Positions 1 to 9,653 of a stretch of DNA of 64,000 bases are shown here, piece after piece (the first letter of the stretch is position 1; each line of letters starts with the position of its first letter). Under the pieces are notes generated by a model. It was not told the DNA's origin, made no database searches, and saw nothing but the letters and a program-made list of their open reading frames with translations. Where the stretch lies: assembly GCF_900698985.1 (NCBI RefSeq), contig NZ_LR217730.1, forward strand, positions 558,001 to 622,000. Direction: 5' to 3'. Both the position numbers and the translations under genes were made by a program. This DNA is from Erwinia_E haradaeae_B (GTDB lineage: Bacteria; Pseudomonadota; Gammaproteobacteria; Enterobacterales; Enterobacteriaceae).

Positions 1-300
1 CATCTTTTTAAATCTAACTGTTTAATTACTAGACAACCAGATTGGGCGACAATACAAATTCACTATTATGGCCTACGAATTCATCATGAACCTTTACTAC
101 GTTACCTAATTTCTTATAGAAAACATTATGCATTTCACGAACAATGCGCTGAAAGAGTTTTTCATGATATTTTAATGTATTGCAAGCCAAATAAATTGAG
201 CGTGTATATTCGTTATACACGGCGAGGTGGAATAGATATTAATCCTTGGCGCAGTAATGCTGAATATATACCATATCACACTCGCCTAATAAGGCAGTAA
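1..300 (+). CDS. queF: NADPH-dependent 7-cyano-7-deazaguanine reductase, C-terminal part
   Basis: The window opens inside this gene; frame 1 is open for 99 codons and ends with TAA. QueF reduces preQ0 to preQ1, the last free-base step in making queuosine for tRNA. The visible part matches the end of the long, two-domain enterobacterial QueF, including SVYIRYTRRGGIDINPWRSN near the end (E. coli has the same block with few changes) and the FHEQCAERVFHDI stretch before it. The catalytic Cys/Asp half lies outside the window, so I cannot judge whether the enzyme is intact. The next gene is on the other strand, more than 3 kb away at its start. Confidence 0.93.
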   Translation, partial: HLFKSNCLITRQPDWATIQIHYYGLRIHHEPLLRYLISYRKHYAFHEQCAERVFHDILMYCKPNKLSVYIRYTRRGGIDINPWRSNAEYIPYHTRLIRQ

Positions 301-1310
301 TATGATTTATCTTAAGAAAAATTTTTTATTTTTATTTTTTTAAAAACGAATTTTTTAAAATAAAAATAATTTATAGTTTTATGGATATTTTAAACTATTC
401 ATGCAGTATTAATGCTGATAAAAAAATAGTATCCAACTTAATATTTTTTTAAATATCGTCCCATTAGTTATATGTATCACTGATTATAAAATAATAGGTG
501 CGTTATTATTTTACTTATTCAAAAGGATATAAAATTTTTAAAAGTATTCCTGAAATATTTATACGTGCATATAAATAATTTTATCAACCATAATGCAGAA
601 AAATAAAGTCATTATTGTGTTTTTTAATTTTTATTGTAAAATATAAACACTAGATGCTCATTTATATAAAAACCTTATAAAATTTAATGGAACTTGTATA
701 GATTTGTATTATTTTAATAACTCATAAAAAATTTTATATTATAGCTAGAATTTACTAATAACTCCTATTTATTATACATAAAACCTGATTATTTCTAATT
801 TATTGGGATTACATAAAATTTAATGATAGACAGAAATAATTTAAATATCTAATAATTTTGTATTATAAGATATCATAGCATATTCATATTATACACATAT
901 CCTTAATAAAAAACTCTTTATCGGACGAAAAGATTATATAGAGATTATTTGTATATTGAAGAAAAACTTAAGTTAAAAAAATATTTTAAATAATAAAATT
1001 TATATGATATTTTATCATAAATGTATCGTAAACGCATATATAATCATATGTATAGGTAATGAATATATTAAATAAATAAGCTCGCAATAAACTTTTAGCC
1101 AAACCTGTGAAGATGAATTTTATTTCATAGTATAATATTACTATAGTATCAATATAAAACTTCAAGCGTACAATACAAAAAATAAAAAATATTATCGAAT
1201 AATCGACATTACATTTTTTTATATTTACGTTTTTCTTTAAACATATATTATATTTTATTTATTATAGAAAATTTTAAAATTTTTTAAAATTTATGGTTAA
1301 TAATTTTCTT
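301..1310. other. Gene-free AT-rich gap after queF
   Basis: About 1 kb of very AT-rich DNA between the convergent ends of queF and acnB. Long A- and T-runs follow queF at about 312-360 and could act as a weak terminator. No open frame, tRNA or repeat stands out on either strand. Confidence 0.6.
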
Positions 1311-3911
1311 TTATATTAGCGTTTTAAAAATTACGGTATTTCTTTTATTGGAATATTCTTTTATTTCATTAAAATTTAAATAGCGATAAGTGTCTATAGA
1401 AGTGGAATTAATTTCTTTCATAAACATATAATATTCAGATAAAGTGGGTAATTTTCCTAAAATTGCTGAGATAGTAGCAAGCTCAACAGAAGAAAGAAAA
1501 ACCTTTGTGTTATTACCAAGTCGGTTTGGAAAATTTCTTGTAGAAGTAGACACCACTGTAGTGCCATCAGATACACGAGCTTGGTTACCCATGCATAGTG
1601 AACAACCCGGCATTTCAATGCGTGCACCACTGTTCTTAAAAATATTATAATAACCTTCTTGGATTAGTTGTATTGCATCCATTTTTGTGGGGGGAGCTAT
1701 CCATAAACGGGATTTTAGAGAGCTTTTTTGTTTACTTTTTAGTAATTTCCCAGCTGCGCGAAAATGACTAATATTAGTCATGCAGGACCCAATAAATACT
1801 TCGTTCACAGGAGTCCCTGAAACATCAGACAAAATGCAGGCATCATCTGGATCATTTGGAGCGCATAGAATCGGTTCTGTAATATTAGATAGATCAATAT
1901 TTAGAGTTTCTCTATATGATGCATCTACATCTCTCTCTAAGAGATGAGGTGACTTTAGCCATTCTTCCATGCGACTGATGCGACGCTTAATAGTACATGC
2001 ATTTCCATAACCTTCATGAACCATCCATTTTAATAGTATAACATTAGAACTTAAATACTCTATGACCGAATCTTTACTTAGTTGAACAACGCACCCTGCT
2101 GAAGAACGTTCAGCAGATGCATCTGATAACTCAAATGCTTGTTCTACTTTAAGGTTCGGTAGTCCTTCAATTTCCATGATTCGACCAGAGAATATATTTT
2201 TTTTATTTGGTATTTTAACAGTCAAAAGGCCTGCTTTAATAGCATAGAATGGAATAGAATGGACGACATCACGTAGGGTAATATTCGGTTGCATTTCTCC
2301 CGTGAAGCGTATCAATACTGATTCTGGCATATCTAGTGGAATCTTGCCAGTGGTAGCGGCAAACGCAACCAAACCAGAACCAGCTGGGAAAGAAAGGCCA
2401 ATAGGAAAGCGGGTATGCGAATCACCACCAGTACCAACAGTATCCGGTAATAACATACGATTAAGCCAGCTATGAATAATCCCATCTCCAGGGCGTAGAG
2501 AAACACCACCACGGTCCATCATAAAACTTGGTAACGTATCATGTGTTAATAAGTCTATAGGCTTAGGGTAAGCTGAGGTATGACAAAACGACTGCATCAC
2601 TAAATCTGCAGAGAAGCTTAAACAGGCAAGATCTTGCAGTTCATCTTTAGTCATTGGCCCAGTTGTATCTTGCGAGCCAACCGAAGTTATTTTTGGTTCA
2701 CAATATGTACCTGGATAAACTCCTTTAAGGCCACAGGCATGACCTACTATCTTTTGTGCTAAAGAAAAATGTGATGTATTATTCGCAAGAGTCTTTACTG
2801 TTAAAAATATATTCGAAGGTGGCAGTGATAATGCGGCTCGAGCTTTTTCAGTTAAAGAACGCCCAATAATAAGTGCAATACGACCTCCGGCACGCACCTC
2901 ATCTAATAAAACTTTGGTTTTAAGCGAGAACTTAGCTAATATCTTATTAGTGTGATGGCTGCGAATCTCACCTTGATATGGGTAGATATCAATTATATCC
3001 CCCATTGTAAGACGCTCCACATTGACTTCAATAGGTAGCGCTCCTGCATCTTCCATGGTATTAAAAAAAATAGGAGCTATACTGCCACCAAGACATACTC
3101 CACCACTTTTCTTGTTTGGAACATATGGGATATTCTCTCCTATAAACCACAGAACTGAGTTCGTAGCTGATTTACGTGATGAGCCTGTACCCACAATATC
3201 ACCTACATAAACTAAAGGAAAACCTTTCTTTCTTAAATCCTCTATTTGTTTTATTGGACCAATGACACCTTCTTGATCTGGTTGTATATCTTTGCGAGGG
3301 TATTTTAACATTGTTAGTGCATGTAGCGGAATATCAGGTCGAGACCATGCATCCGTAGCAGGAGATAAATCATCAGTATTACTTTCACCTGCTACTTTAA
3401 ATACTGTTAATGTAATTTTTTTAGCTAATATCGGGCGCGTAAGAAACCATTCAGCATTAGCCCATGAATGCAAAACTTTTTTAGCATATATATTGCCTTT
3501 TTTTGCTCTTTCTGCTACATCATTAAAATGATCAAAGATTAGTAATGTATGAGATAGACAATCAGCGGCAAGCATAGATAATCTATTATTGTCAAGTGTT
3601 TTGAGAAGGATATTAATATTATAACCTCCTCGCATAGTACCTAGTAGTTTTACTGCTTTTTCTGGAGTAACAAGAGGGCAAGTTGCATGACCCGTTATGA
3701 TGGAATCTAAGAATAATGCTTTGATATACGATGATTCATCAACACCCGGTGGCACTCGATATATTAATAAATCAAGTAGAAATTCTTTTTCTTCTGAAAG
3801 AGGATCTTGTAATAACTTAACTAATTGAGTTACTTGATGCGCATTCAAGGCTTTGGGTAGAATTCCTTGAATTTTACGTTCAGCAACATGCTTATGGTAT
3901 TCTGCTAACAC
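1311..3911 (-). CDS. acnB: Aconitate hydratase B
   Basis: Bifunctional aconitase / 2-methylisocitrate dehydratase, converting citrate to isocitrate in the TCA cycle in the cytosol. The protein follows E. coli AcnB from end to end: N-terminal HEAT-like domain, the swivel domain (NTDDLSPATDAWSRPDIPLH), then the three Fe-S domains. The three cluster cysteines are present, in GSCMTN and in GCSLCMGN. I place the start at GTG 3911, not at the in-frame ATG at 3935: a perfect AAAGGAG lies 6 nt before the GTG, and the reading V-LAEYHKHVAER then lines up with the E. coli start M-LEEYRKHVAER. This gives 866 residues against 865 in E. coli. It stands alone on the minus strand. Confidence 0.96.
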   Translation of the reverse strand: MLAEYHKHVAERKIQGILPKALNAHQVTQLVKLLQDPLSEEKEFLLDLLIYRVPPGVDESSYIKALFLDSIITGHATCPLVTPEKAVKLLGTMRGGYNINILLKTLDNNRLSMLAADCLSHTLLIFDHFNDVAERAKKGNIYAKKVLHSWANAEWFLTRPILAKKITLTVFKVAGESNTDDLSPATDAWSRPDIPLHALTMLKYPRKDIQPDQEGVIGPIKQIEDLRKKGFPLVYVGDIVGTGSSRKSATNSVLWFIGENIPYVPNKKSGGVCLGGSIAPIFFNTMEDAGALPIEVNVERLTMGDIIDIYPYQGEIRSHHTNKILAKFSLKTKVLLDEVRAGGRIALIIGRSLTEKARAALSLPPSNIFLTVKTLANNTSHFSLAQKIVGHACGLKGVYPGTYCEPKITSVGSQDTTGPMTKDELQDLACLSFSADLVMQSFCHTSAYPKPIDLLTHDTLPSFMMDRGGVSLRPGDGIIHSWLNRMLLPDTVGTGGDSHTRFPIGLSFPAGSGLVAFAATTGKIPLDMPESVLIRFTGEMQPNITLRDVVHSIPFYAIKAGLLTVKIPNKKNIFSGRIMEIEGLPNLKVEQAFELSDASAERSSAGCVVQLSKDSVIEYLSSNVILLKWMVHEGYGNACTIKRRISRMEEWLKSPHLLERDVDASYRETLNIDLSNITEPILCAPNDPDDACILSDVSGTPVNEVFIGSCMTNISHFRAAGKLLKSKQKSSLKSRLWIAPPTKMDAIQLIQEGYYNIFKNSGARIEMPGCSLCMGNQARVSDGTTVVSTSTRNFPNRLGNNTKVFLSSVELATISAILGKLPTLSEYYMFMKEINSTSIDTYRYLNFNEIKEYSNKRNTVIFKTLI

Positions 3912-3917
3912 GATGTG

Positions 3918-3924
3918 CTCCTTT
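3918..3924 (-). promoter_or_regulatory. Ribosome binding site deciding the acnB start
   Basis: On the minus strand this reads AAAGGAG, 6 nt before GTG at 3911-3909. It lies inside the longer reading from ATG 3935, so it argues that the GTG is the real start. Confidence 0.75.
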
Positions 3925-3935
3925 ATAGTTAGCAT

Positions 3936-4392
3936 ATTATAAGTAAGGATACTTTACAGTACATATTGTTTTATAATATCATATCAGTATTGAGTAAAAA
4001 TTTTATTTATTCTAAAGAGAATATTGTTAAATATCATGTTAATGATCTCGGGTGCACGAGATAGTAAGATTGTAATTAAATTTTGAGAATATAATTTATG
4101 AGTAATGAAAAATTATTAATATGCTTTATTTTAGATATTGCATAGACTGTATATCTTTAGATACCATAAAAATTAGTAGTATGATCATAATACTTTTTAT
4201 CATAACATTTTAAATTAAAAAATATCTTAAAATCTTTTATTATATAAATATATCAATTATTACAATATTAATTAATTGCAATTTATTTCAATCTTAAACA
4301 TCATATAAGATAGTATAGGAAAAATATATTTTCTATCCTTGAACAGATATCATATTACTCATGTCAGGAATCTCTAAAATATACAGAAATTA
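3936..4392. other. Gap between gmhA and acnB, with a short GC-rich hairpin
   Basis: No gene seen. At 4045-4062 there is a hairpin with arms ATCTCG and CGAGAT around a 6-nt loop, which stands out in such AT-rich DNA. It is about 135 bases upstream of the acnB start on the same strand, so it could sit in the acnB leader or mark the end of gmhA transcription. No T-run follows on the minus strand. Confidence 0.4.
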
Positions 4393-4992
4393 TTATAAGG
4401 TAATTACAGAGTTTTTTCTTGTCATTTCTTTTTCAATTAATAATATAAGAATATGAATAATTTTAATATGAATTTCTTGGATACGATCAGAGTAACCAAT
4501 ATGAGGAACACGGATAACTACATCTGCCATGTCATTAATTTTACTGACCGTACAACCTGTTAGCATAATAATTTTCATACCCTGTAAATAAGCACATTGA
4601 ACTGCTTTTATTATATTTTTTGAAGTACCTGAAGTTGATATTCCCATTAAAATATCCCCAGGTTTACCTACAGCTTCAATATAGCGAGAAAAAACATAAT
4701 CGTAACCAAAATCATTGCTTACGCAAGAAAAATGACCCACATCAGAAATAGAAATAGCTGGATATCCTGGGCGATTTTCGCGGTAACGACCAGTTAACTC
4801 TTCTGCAAAGTGCATTGCATCGCAATGCGATCCTCCATTACCACAAGATAAGACTTTACCTCCAGATTTAAAAGTATCAGCTAATAATATACCTGCCAAC
4901 TGAATTGCTTGAAGATTTTCCTTATGATCAAGAAATGCATTTAATATTTTTAATGCTTGCTGCAGTTCATCACGAATCATATCTTGATACAT
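4393..4992 (-). CDS. gmhA: Sedoheptulose-7-phosphate isomerase
   Basis: SIS-domain enzyme making D-glycero-D-manno-heptose 7-phosphate, the first step toward the ADP-heptose used in LPS inner core. The 199-residue protein matches E. coli GmhA (192) throughout. Active-site block SCGNGGSHCDAMHFAEELTG is unchanged, the SIS phosphate loop is seen as GISTSGTSKN, and the C-terminal RIQEIHIKIIHILI helix carries the catalytic-region His/Glu. A few extra residues (RKNSVITL) follow the usual end. The start ATG has a strong GGGAGG 5 nt upstream. No other LPS-core gene is in the window; with lpxC it implies that some LPS is still made. Confidence 0.95.
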   Translation of the reverse strand: MYQDMIRDELQQALKILNAFLDHKENLQAIQLAGILLADTFKSGGKVLSCGNGGSHCDAMHFAEELTGRYRENRPGYPAISISDVGHFSCVSNDFGYDYVFSRYIEAVGKPGDILMGISTSGTSKNIIKAVQCAYLQGMKIIMLTGCTVSKINDMADVVIRVPHIGYSDRIQEIHIKIIHILILLIEKEMTRKNSVITL

Positions 4993-5896
4993 TTAACCTC
5001 CCTTCCATTAGAAATAAATTCAGTAATATCAACCTATAATCACAGATATGATAATTATATTTTAATTATGCATAGGAAATTCAATGTATATTTAGGAGTT
5101 TTATAATTAGTGATCTTACCTTTAAGGTAATTATAAAAATTATGGCATTTAGAAAAAGCTATATCAAATATATAAAAATTATACAGATTACTGCCAGGTA
5201 ATATCTAGTCTATACCTTAAGGTTGCGTTTTTATATCTTATAAAGATCATTTTCTGATATGAAATGATCATCTGTAAAAATAAGAGACACTTGTATAATG
5301 TTCGGATATTATAGATAGTAAGATTATAAAAGAATTTTTTCTTCAAGTAGGTATTTAGAGTAATTTTTTCTATATTGAAGGTAATGTTCAGCTTATTGTT
5401 CAATATCTCAAATATTCTTAATTAGGTTAATTTAAGTTTTGTTCTATTGATCTTTAAATCTGGAATATTAATGATTATAGCATTCTCTTTTATTAAAGAG
5501 TATTAATGAATTGTTTAATGCGTATATTTATAGAAAAAGTTATCTAGAATACCATACTTCAATTACATTACGGTCTTATTAAAATATACTTTATGAGATT
5601 TTAGTATTAGTATGATATACAAGAATTAAGGTTTTTTTATTTAATTTGTTTTATAGTTTTACAAAAATATATTATTTGAATAATGATTTGTGAAAGTCTT
5701 AGTATTTAGAATACTAATTAATACAAGTATCTATAACTTCATTAAATTAATTCAGGTAGATATTCATCTAAATCATAATATGATATTGTATGTTATGTTA
5801 TGTTATAATTATTCATTTTTAACTACATACGATAAATTCTATTTATATAGATAGATTTTATTCAGAAAAAATCATATAAAAAGTAACAGGTCATTT
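4993..5896. other. Gene-free gap between gmhA and accD
   Basis: Divergent gap of about 0.9 kb that should hold the promoters of gmhA and accD. It is too AT-rich for any -10/-35 pair to be convincing. A 71-codon open frame on the minus strand has a composition like the surrounding noncoding DNA and no family likeness. Three copies of TATGT stand in tandem at 5789-5803. Confidence 0.5.
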
Positions 5897-6796
5897 ATGA
5901 GCTGGATTGAGCGAATTTTTTCTACAAGGAGACTCACCCCGTCGCGTAAAGCGCATATCCCCGAAGGAGTATGGACAAAATGTCATAGCTGTAGTCAGGT
6001 TTTGTATCGTGCTGAATTGGAACGTAATCTTAATGTTTGTCCAAAATGCGATTATCATATGCGCATGCGTGCTCGAGATCGTCTACATAGTCTATTAGAT
6101 CCAGGTTCATTATGTGAGCTAGCGATAGAGCTAGAACCTAAAGATATCCTAAAATTTAGAGATTCTAAAAAATATAAAGATCGCCTGATCTCTGCTCAGA
6201 AAGCCACTAGAGAAAAGGATGCATTAATACTCATGAAGGGCACTATACACAGTATACCAGTTATTGCCGTAGCGTTTGAGTTTTTATTTATGGGTGGATC
6301 GATGGGTTCTGTGGTTGGTGAACGTTTTGTGCGTGGAGTAGAGCAAGCTATAAAAGATCATTGTCCTATGATTTGTTTTTCCGCCTCTGGTGGAGCCAGA
6401 ATGCAGGAGGCGCTCATATCTCTTATGCAGATGGCTAAAACTAGCGCAGCTCTTGCAAAATTACAAGAGAATGGTCTACCATATATTTCAGTTTTAACGG
6501 ATCCGACCATGGGTGGAGTATCCGCTAGTCTGGCAATGCTTGGAGATCTTAATATTGCTGAACCAAAAGCATTAATTGGTTTTGCAGGTCCTCGTGTTAT
6601 TGAACAGACACTTCGTGAGACATTACCATCTGGATTTCAAAGAAGCGAGTTTTTACTTGAGAAAGGTGCAATTGATATGATATTGCGTCGCCCAATAATG
6701 CGCTTTAAATTAGCGTGTATTCTTGCGAAGATGATGCATCTTCCAGCACCAGAGGCTGAGAGTAAGAATACTAGTGTGGCTGAAAGAATGAAGTAA
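5897..6796 (+). CDS. accD: Acetyl-CoA carboxylase carboxyltransferase subunit beta
   Basis: Beta subunit of the carboxyltransferase that, with AccA, moves the carboxyl group from biotin to acetyl-CoA to give malonyl-CoA for fatty acid synthesis. The 299-residue protein matches the E. coli subunit (304). The N-terminal zinc ribbon is complete (Cys29, Cys32, Cys48, Cys51 in TKCHSC and CPKC). The crotonase-like core shows FMGGSMGSVVGERF and SASGGARMQEAL, the oxyanion-hole glycines. AGGT sits about 7 nt before ATG. folC follows 81 bases later, the order known from E. coli (accD-folC), so they are probably cotranscribed. accA, accB and accC are not in the window. Confidence 0.96.
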   Translation: MSWIERIFSTRRLTPSRKAHIPEGVWTKCHSCSQVLYRAELERNLNVCPKCDYHMRMRARDRLHSLLDPGSLCELAIELEPKDILKFRDSKKYKDRLISAQKATREKDALILMKGTIHSIPVIAVAFEFLFMGGSMGSVVGERFVRGVEQAIKDHCPMICFSASGGARMQEALISLMQMAKTSAALAKLQENGLPYISVLTDPTMGGVSASLAMLGDLNIAEPKALIGFAGPRVIEQTLRETLPSGFQRSEFLLEKGAIDMILRRPIMRFKLACILAKMMHLPAPEAESKNTSVAERMK

Positions 6797-6877
6797 TGCA
6801 TCTGACAGTGCAAAATCTATGTAATATTATGAAGATAATGAAATTATTAAATTTACAAAAATATCAATGGATACTTT

Positions 6878-8119
6878 TTGAAAACTAAATTAAAATTGAA
6901 TGAATGGTTACATTATATTCAGAGCTTACATACTCAGCAAATTGATCTAGGGCTTGAACGCGTTAGAAATGTTGCTATTGCTCTAAATCTTCTTACTCCT
7001 GCTTCTATTATATTTACTGTTGCTGGTACTAATGGAAAAGGTACTACTTGTCGAGCTATAGAACTGATTTTATTAGCCTCAGGTTATCAGGTAGGAGTCT
7101 ATAATTCTCCGCATCTAATGCATCATGTTGAACGCATACGCATTTGTGGGAAGGAAGTAACAGAAGAAGAACTGATTACATCATTTTCAGTAGTTGAAAT
7201 GGGACGTAAAAATATTTCATTAACTTATTTTGAGTTTGGAACGCTGTCTGCTCTTTGGTTATTTAGAGAAGCAAAATTAGATATTGTTATCCTAGAGGTT
7301 GGTCTTGGTGGTCGATTAGATGCTACAAATATTATTGATACAGATATAGCTATCATTACAAGTATTGCACTAGATCATACGACATGGTTAGGGTCAGATC
7401 GTGAAAGCATTGGTCGAGAGAAAGCCGGTATATTTCGCACTGGTAAGCCGGCGGTAGTTGGTGAGCCAGATATGCCTAATTCCATTCAAATGGTAGCGCA
7501 ATATACAGGAGCCGAGCTACACCAAATAAATCGTGATTGGTCTTATAGTGTCACCGATAATAGTTGGGCATTTGAAGATATGAATGGTAAAATTAGATGT
7601 ATTCCGTTACCAAAAATACCTATAGATAATGCTGCCACTGCTATTGCAGCGTTACGTATATCACCAATAAAAGTTCATGATGCGATTATTTGTAATGTTT
7701 TATACCAAGCTGCTCTTCCAGGTCGATTTCAAATAGTATCTGAGTCCCCTCGGGTTATTTTTGATGTAGCGCATAATCCTCATGCAGCACATTATTTATC
7801 TAAGCAAATTAAAAAAATAAAACAACATGCAAAAGTGCATGCAATAGTAGGTATGCGCCAAGATAAAGACATTTCTAATACTTTGAATTGTTTGGTATCA
7901 CAGGTAGATTACTGGTATTGCGCATCGCTAATACAACCATACGGAAGTAGTGCTTCTCACATTATGTCCTATCTTAAAAAAGCAATCTGCTTTAAATCAG
8001 TCTCTAGTGCATGGTGTTATGCATTAAACAAAGCTAATACACGAGATATTATCATTGTTTTTGGATCTTTCTATACTGTCTCCGAGGTAATGACTGCCCG
8101 TCTTACTACATATAACTAA
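6878..8119 (+). CDS. folC: Dihydrofolate synthase / folylpolyglutamate synthase
   Basis: Mur-ligase-family enzyme that adds glutamate to dihydropteroate and then extends the polyglutamate tail of folates. The protein follows E. coli FolC (422 residues) from near its start: P-loop GTNGKGTT at about residues 48-55, YFEFGTLSALWLF, EVGLGGRLDATN, SIALDHT and DVAHNPHAA. The frame contains no ATG before the conserved part. It opens after a TAA at 6848 and the best start is TTG at 6878, giving 413 residues; no good Shine-Dalgarno sequence is seen before it. It follows accD as in E. coli, but the next E. coli genes (dedD, cvpA) are absent. Confidence 0.93.
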   Translation: MKTKLKLNEWLHYIQSLHTQQIDLGLERVRNVAIALNLLTPASIIFTVAGTNGKGTTCRAIELILLASGYQVGVYNSPHLMHHVERIRICGKEVTEEELITSFSVVEMGRKNISLTYFEFGTLSALWLFREAKLDIVILEVGLGGRLDATNIIDTDIAIITSIALDHTTWLGSDRESIGREKAGIFRTGKPAVVGEPDMPNSIQMVAQYTGAELHQINRDWSYSVTDNSWAFEDMNGKIRCIPLPKIPIDNAATAIAALRISPIKVHDAIICNVLYQAALPGRFQIVSESPRVIFDVAHNPHAAHYLSKQIKKIKQHAKVHAIVGMRQDKDISNTLNCLVSQVDYWYCASLIQPYGSSASHIMSYLKKAICFKSVSSAWCYALNKANTRDIIIVFGSFYTVSEVMTARLTTYN

Positions 8120-9008
8120 ATATTTTGAATAAAATAAAAATCAAATATATACGTAACGTATCACATTAAAGCGTTAATAATGAGTAATTTTTATATTATC
8201 AGTATTAAAATAAATACATTATATTATCTCATATCATATTTACTTATTGTGTGAATTTTCTAGTTCAAAATCTTATAATGATAAATTAAAAAACTTGTAA
8301 TTCTGTCATATCCAATTAAGTGCTTGATAATAAGTATCCCGTCTGAATAAATAATAGCAATTAATGTGAATTATGAATTCAAGTGCTATGTAAAATTAAA
8401 TATAATATGTATAAAATAAATTTTTTCTAAAAAAATTTAGACACGATAATGTATTAGAGTAAAATATAATATTGACATTTATTACTGTAATATAGATTGT
8501 AACAATGTTAAAGATAAAAAGCATAACTTAATTTTCAGTTATGTATATATTCAGTCACGTATATTTTATTATCTAATCATTTAATCAAAGTATCAGATAT
8601 TGATTTTATGGCATATAAAAACAATAAAGGATTTATTTTATATATATACTATATTAAGTTCTTGGTAGAATGAAAATTTACTGCATCTTTGATTTAAAAC
8701 ATAAAATTTTATTTTTACATTACATTCATATTTGTTAAATATTTTTATTAAAACAAAAAACCGTAGCAATTGATTACTTTTAGTAAATAAATAACAAGAA
8801 GAACTATCAGTAAATAATTATTTATATCCAATATACTATTATAATATATAATTAGTTCAGGTTATTAATATTGTAAGCTATCTTGGTAGTATCCACTAAA
8901 ATAAATTATTTCAGAATCCTTTATTTTTGGTTATGATACTTGAGATAGTATATTTTTAATGTATTGTAATAAAAGATTCATATACTCATTCATAAGGAGA
9001 GTATTAAA
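8120..9008. other. Gene-free gap between folC and adk
   Basis: About 0.9 kb with no open frame of note, no RNA gene and no clear terminator after folC. It must contain the adk promoter, which I cannot place. Confidence 0.55.
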
Positions 9009-9653
9009 ATGCGTATTATTTTACTTGGGCCACCTGGATCAGGCAAGGGAACTCAGGCTAATTTTATTGCAGATCAATACAGTATTCCAACTATCTCTAC
9101 GGGTGAGATATTGCGTACTGCTGTAAAATGTAACTCAAAGCTTGGAAATCAGATTAAGAAAATTATGGACGCCGGAAAGCTGGTTACTGAAGAAATTGTT
9201 ATTTCCTTAGTAAAGAGACGCCTATCTCAAGCAGATTGTTATACAGGTTTTTTATTAGATGGTTTTCCTCGTACTATTTTTCAAGCGCATGCTATGAAAG
9301 TATTAGATATTAAAGTTGATCATATTTTAGAATTTCAAGTGCCAGATAAATTAATTATTGCAAGACTTTCCGGTCGTCAGATACATGAAAGATCAGGTCG
9401 AATTTATCATACACAATTTTATCCGCCAAAAACTCCAGGGCAAGATGATATCACTGGTGAGCCATTAGTTATGCGAAACGATGATCACAAGGAAACAGTG
9501 TACCAACGATTAACTGAATATCATAAAAGAACGGCGCCTTTGATAAAGTACTATGCTGCAGAAACTTTAATGAATAATACGAAATATCATCAACTGGATG
9601 GTACACTTCACATGACTATACTCAAAAAAATAATTTCAAATCTTCTTGGTTAA
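9009..9653 (+). CDS. adk: Adenylate kinase
   Basis: Interconverts ATP + AMP and 2 ADP in the cytosol. The protein has 214 residues, the same as E. coli. P-loop GPPGSGKGTQ at residues 7-16, AMP-binding ISTGEILR, DGFPRT, and the LID segment with SGRIYHTQFYPPK are all visible. AAGGAG stands 8 nt before ATG. The gene is flanked by large empty gaps and is probably its own transcription unit; its usual neighbours htpG and hemH are not here. Confidence 0.97.
   Translation: MRIILLGPPGSGKGTQANFIADQYSIPTISTGEILRTAVKCNSKLGNQIKKIMDAGKLVTEEIVISLVKRRLSQADCYTGFLLDGFPRTIFQAHAMKVLDIKVDHILEFQVPDKLIIARLSGRQIHERSGRIYHTQFYPPKTPGQDDITGEPLVMRNDDHKETVYQRLTEYHKRTAPLIKYYAAETLMNNTKYHQLDGTLHMTILKKIISNLLG

Noticed and set aside
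29..220. Minus-strand frame at the left edge
   Set aside because: It is antisense to the clear end of queF on the + strand.
5188..5403. 71-codon minus-strand frame in the gmhA-accD gap
   Set aside because: AT-rich random frame, no motif.
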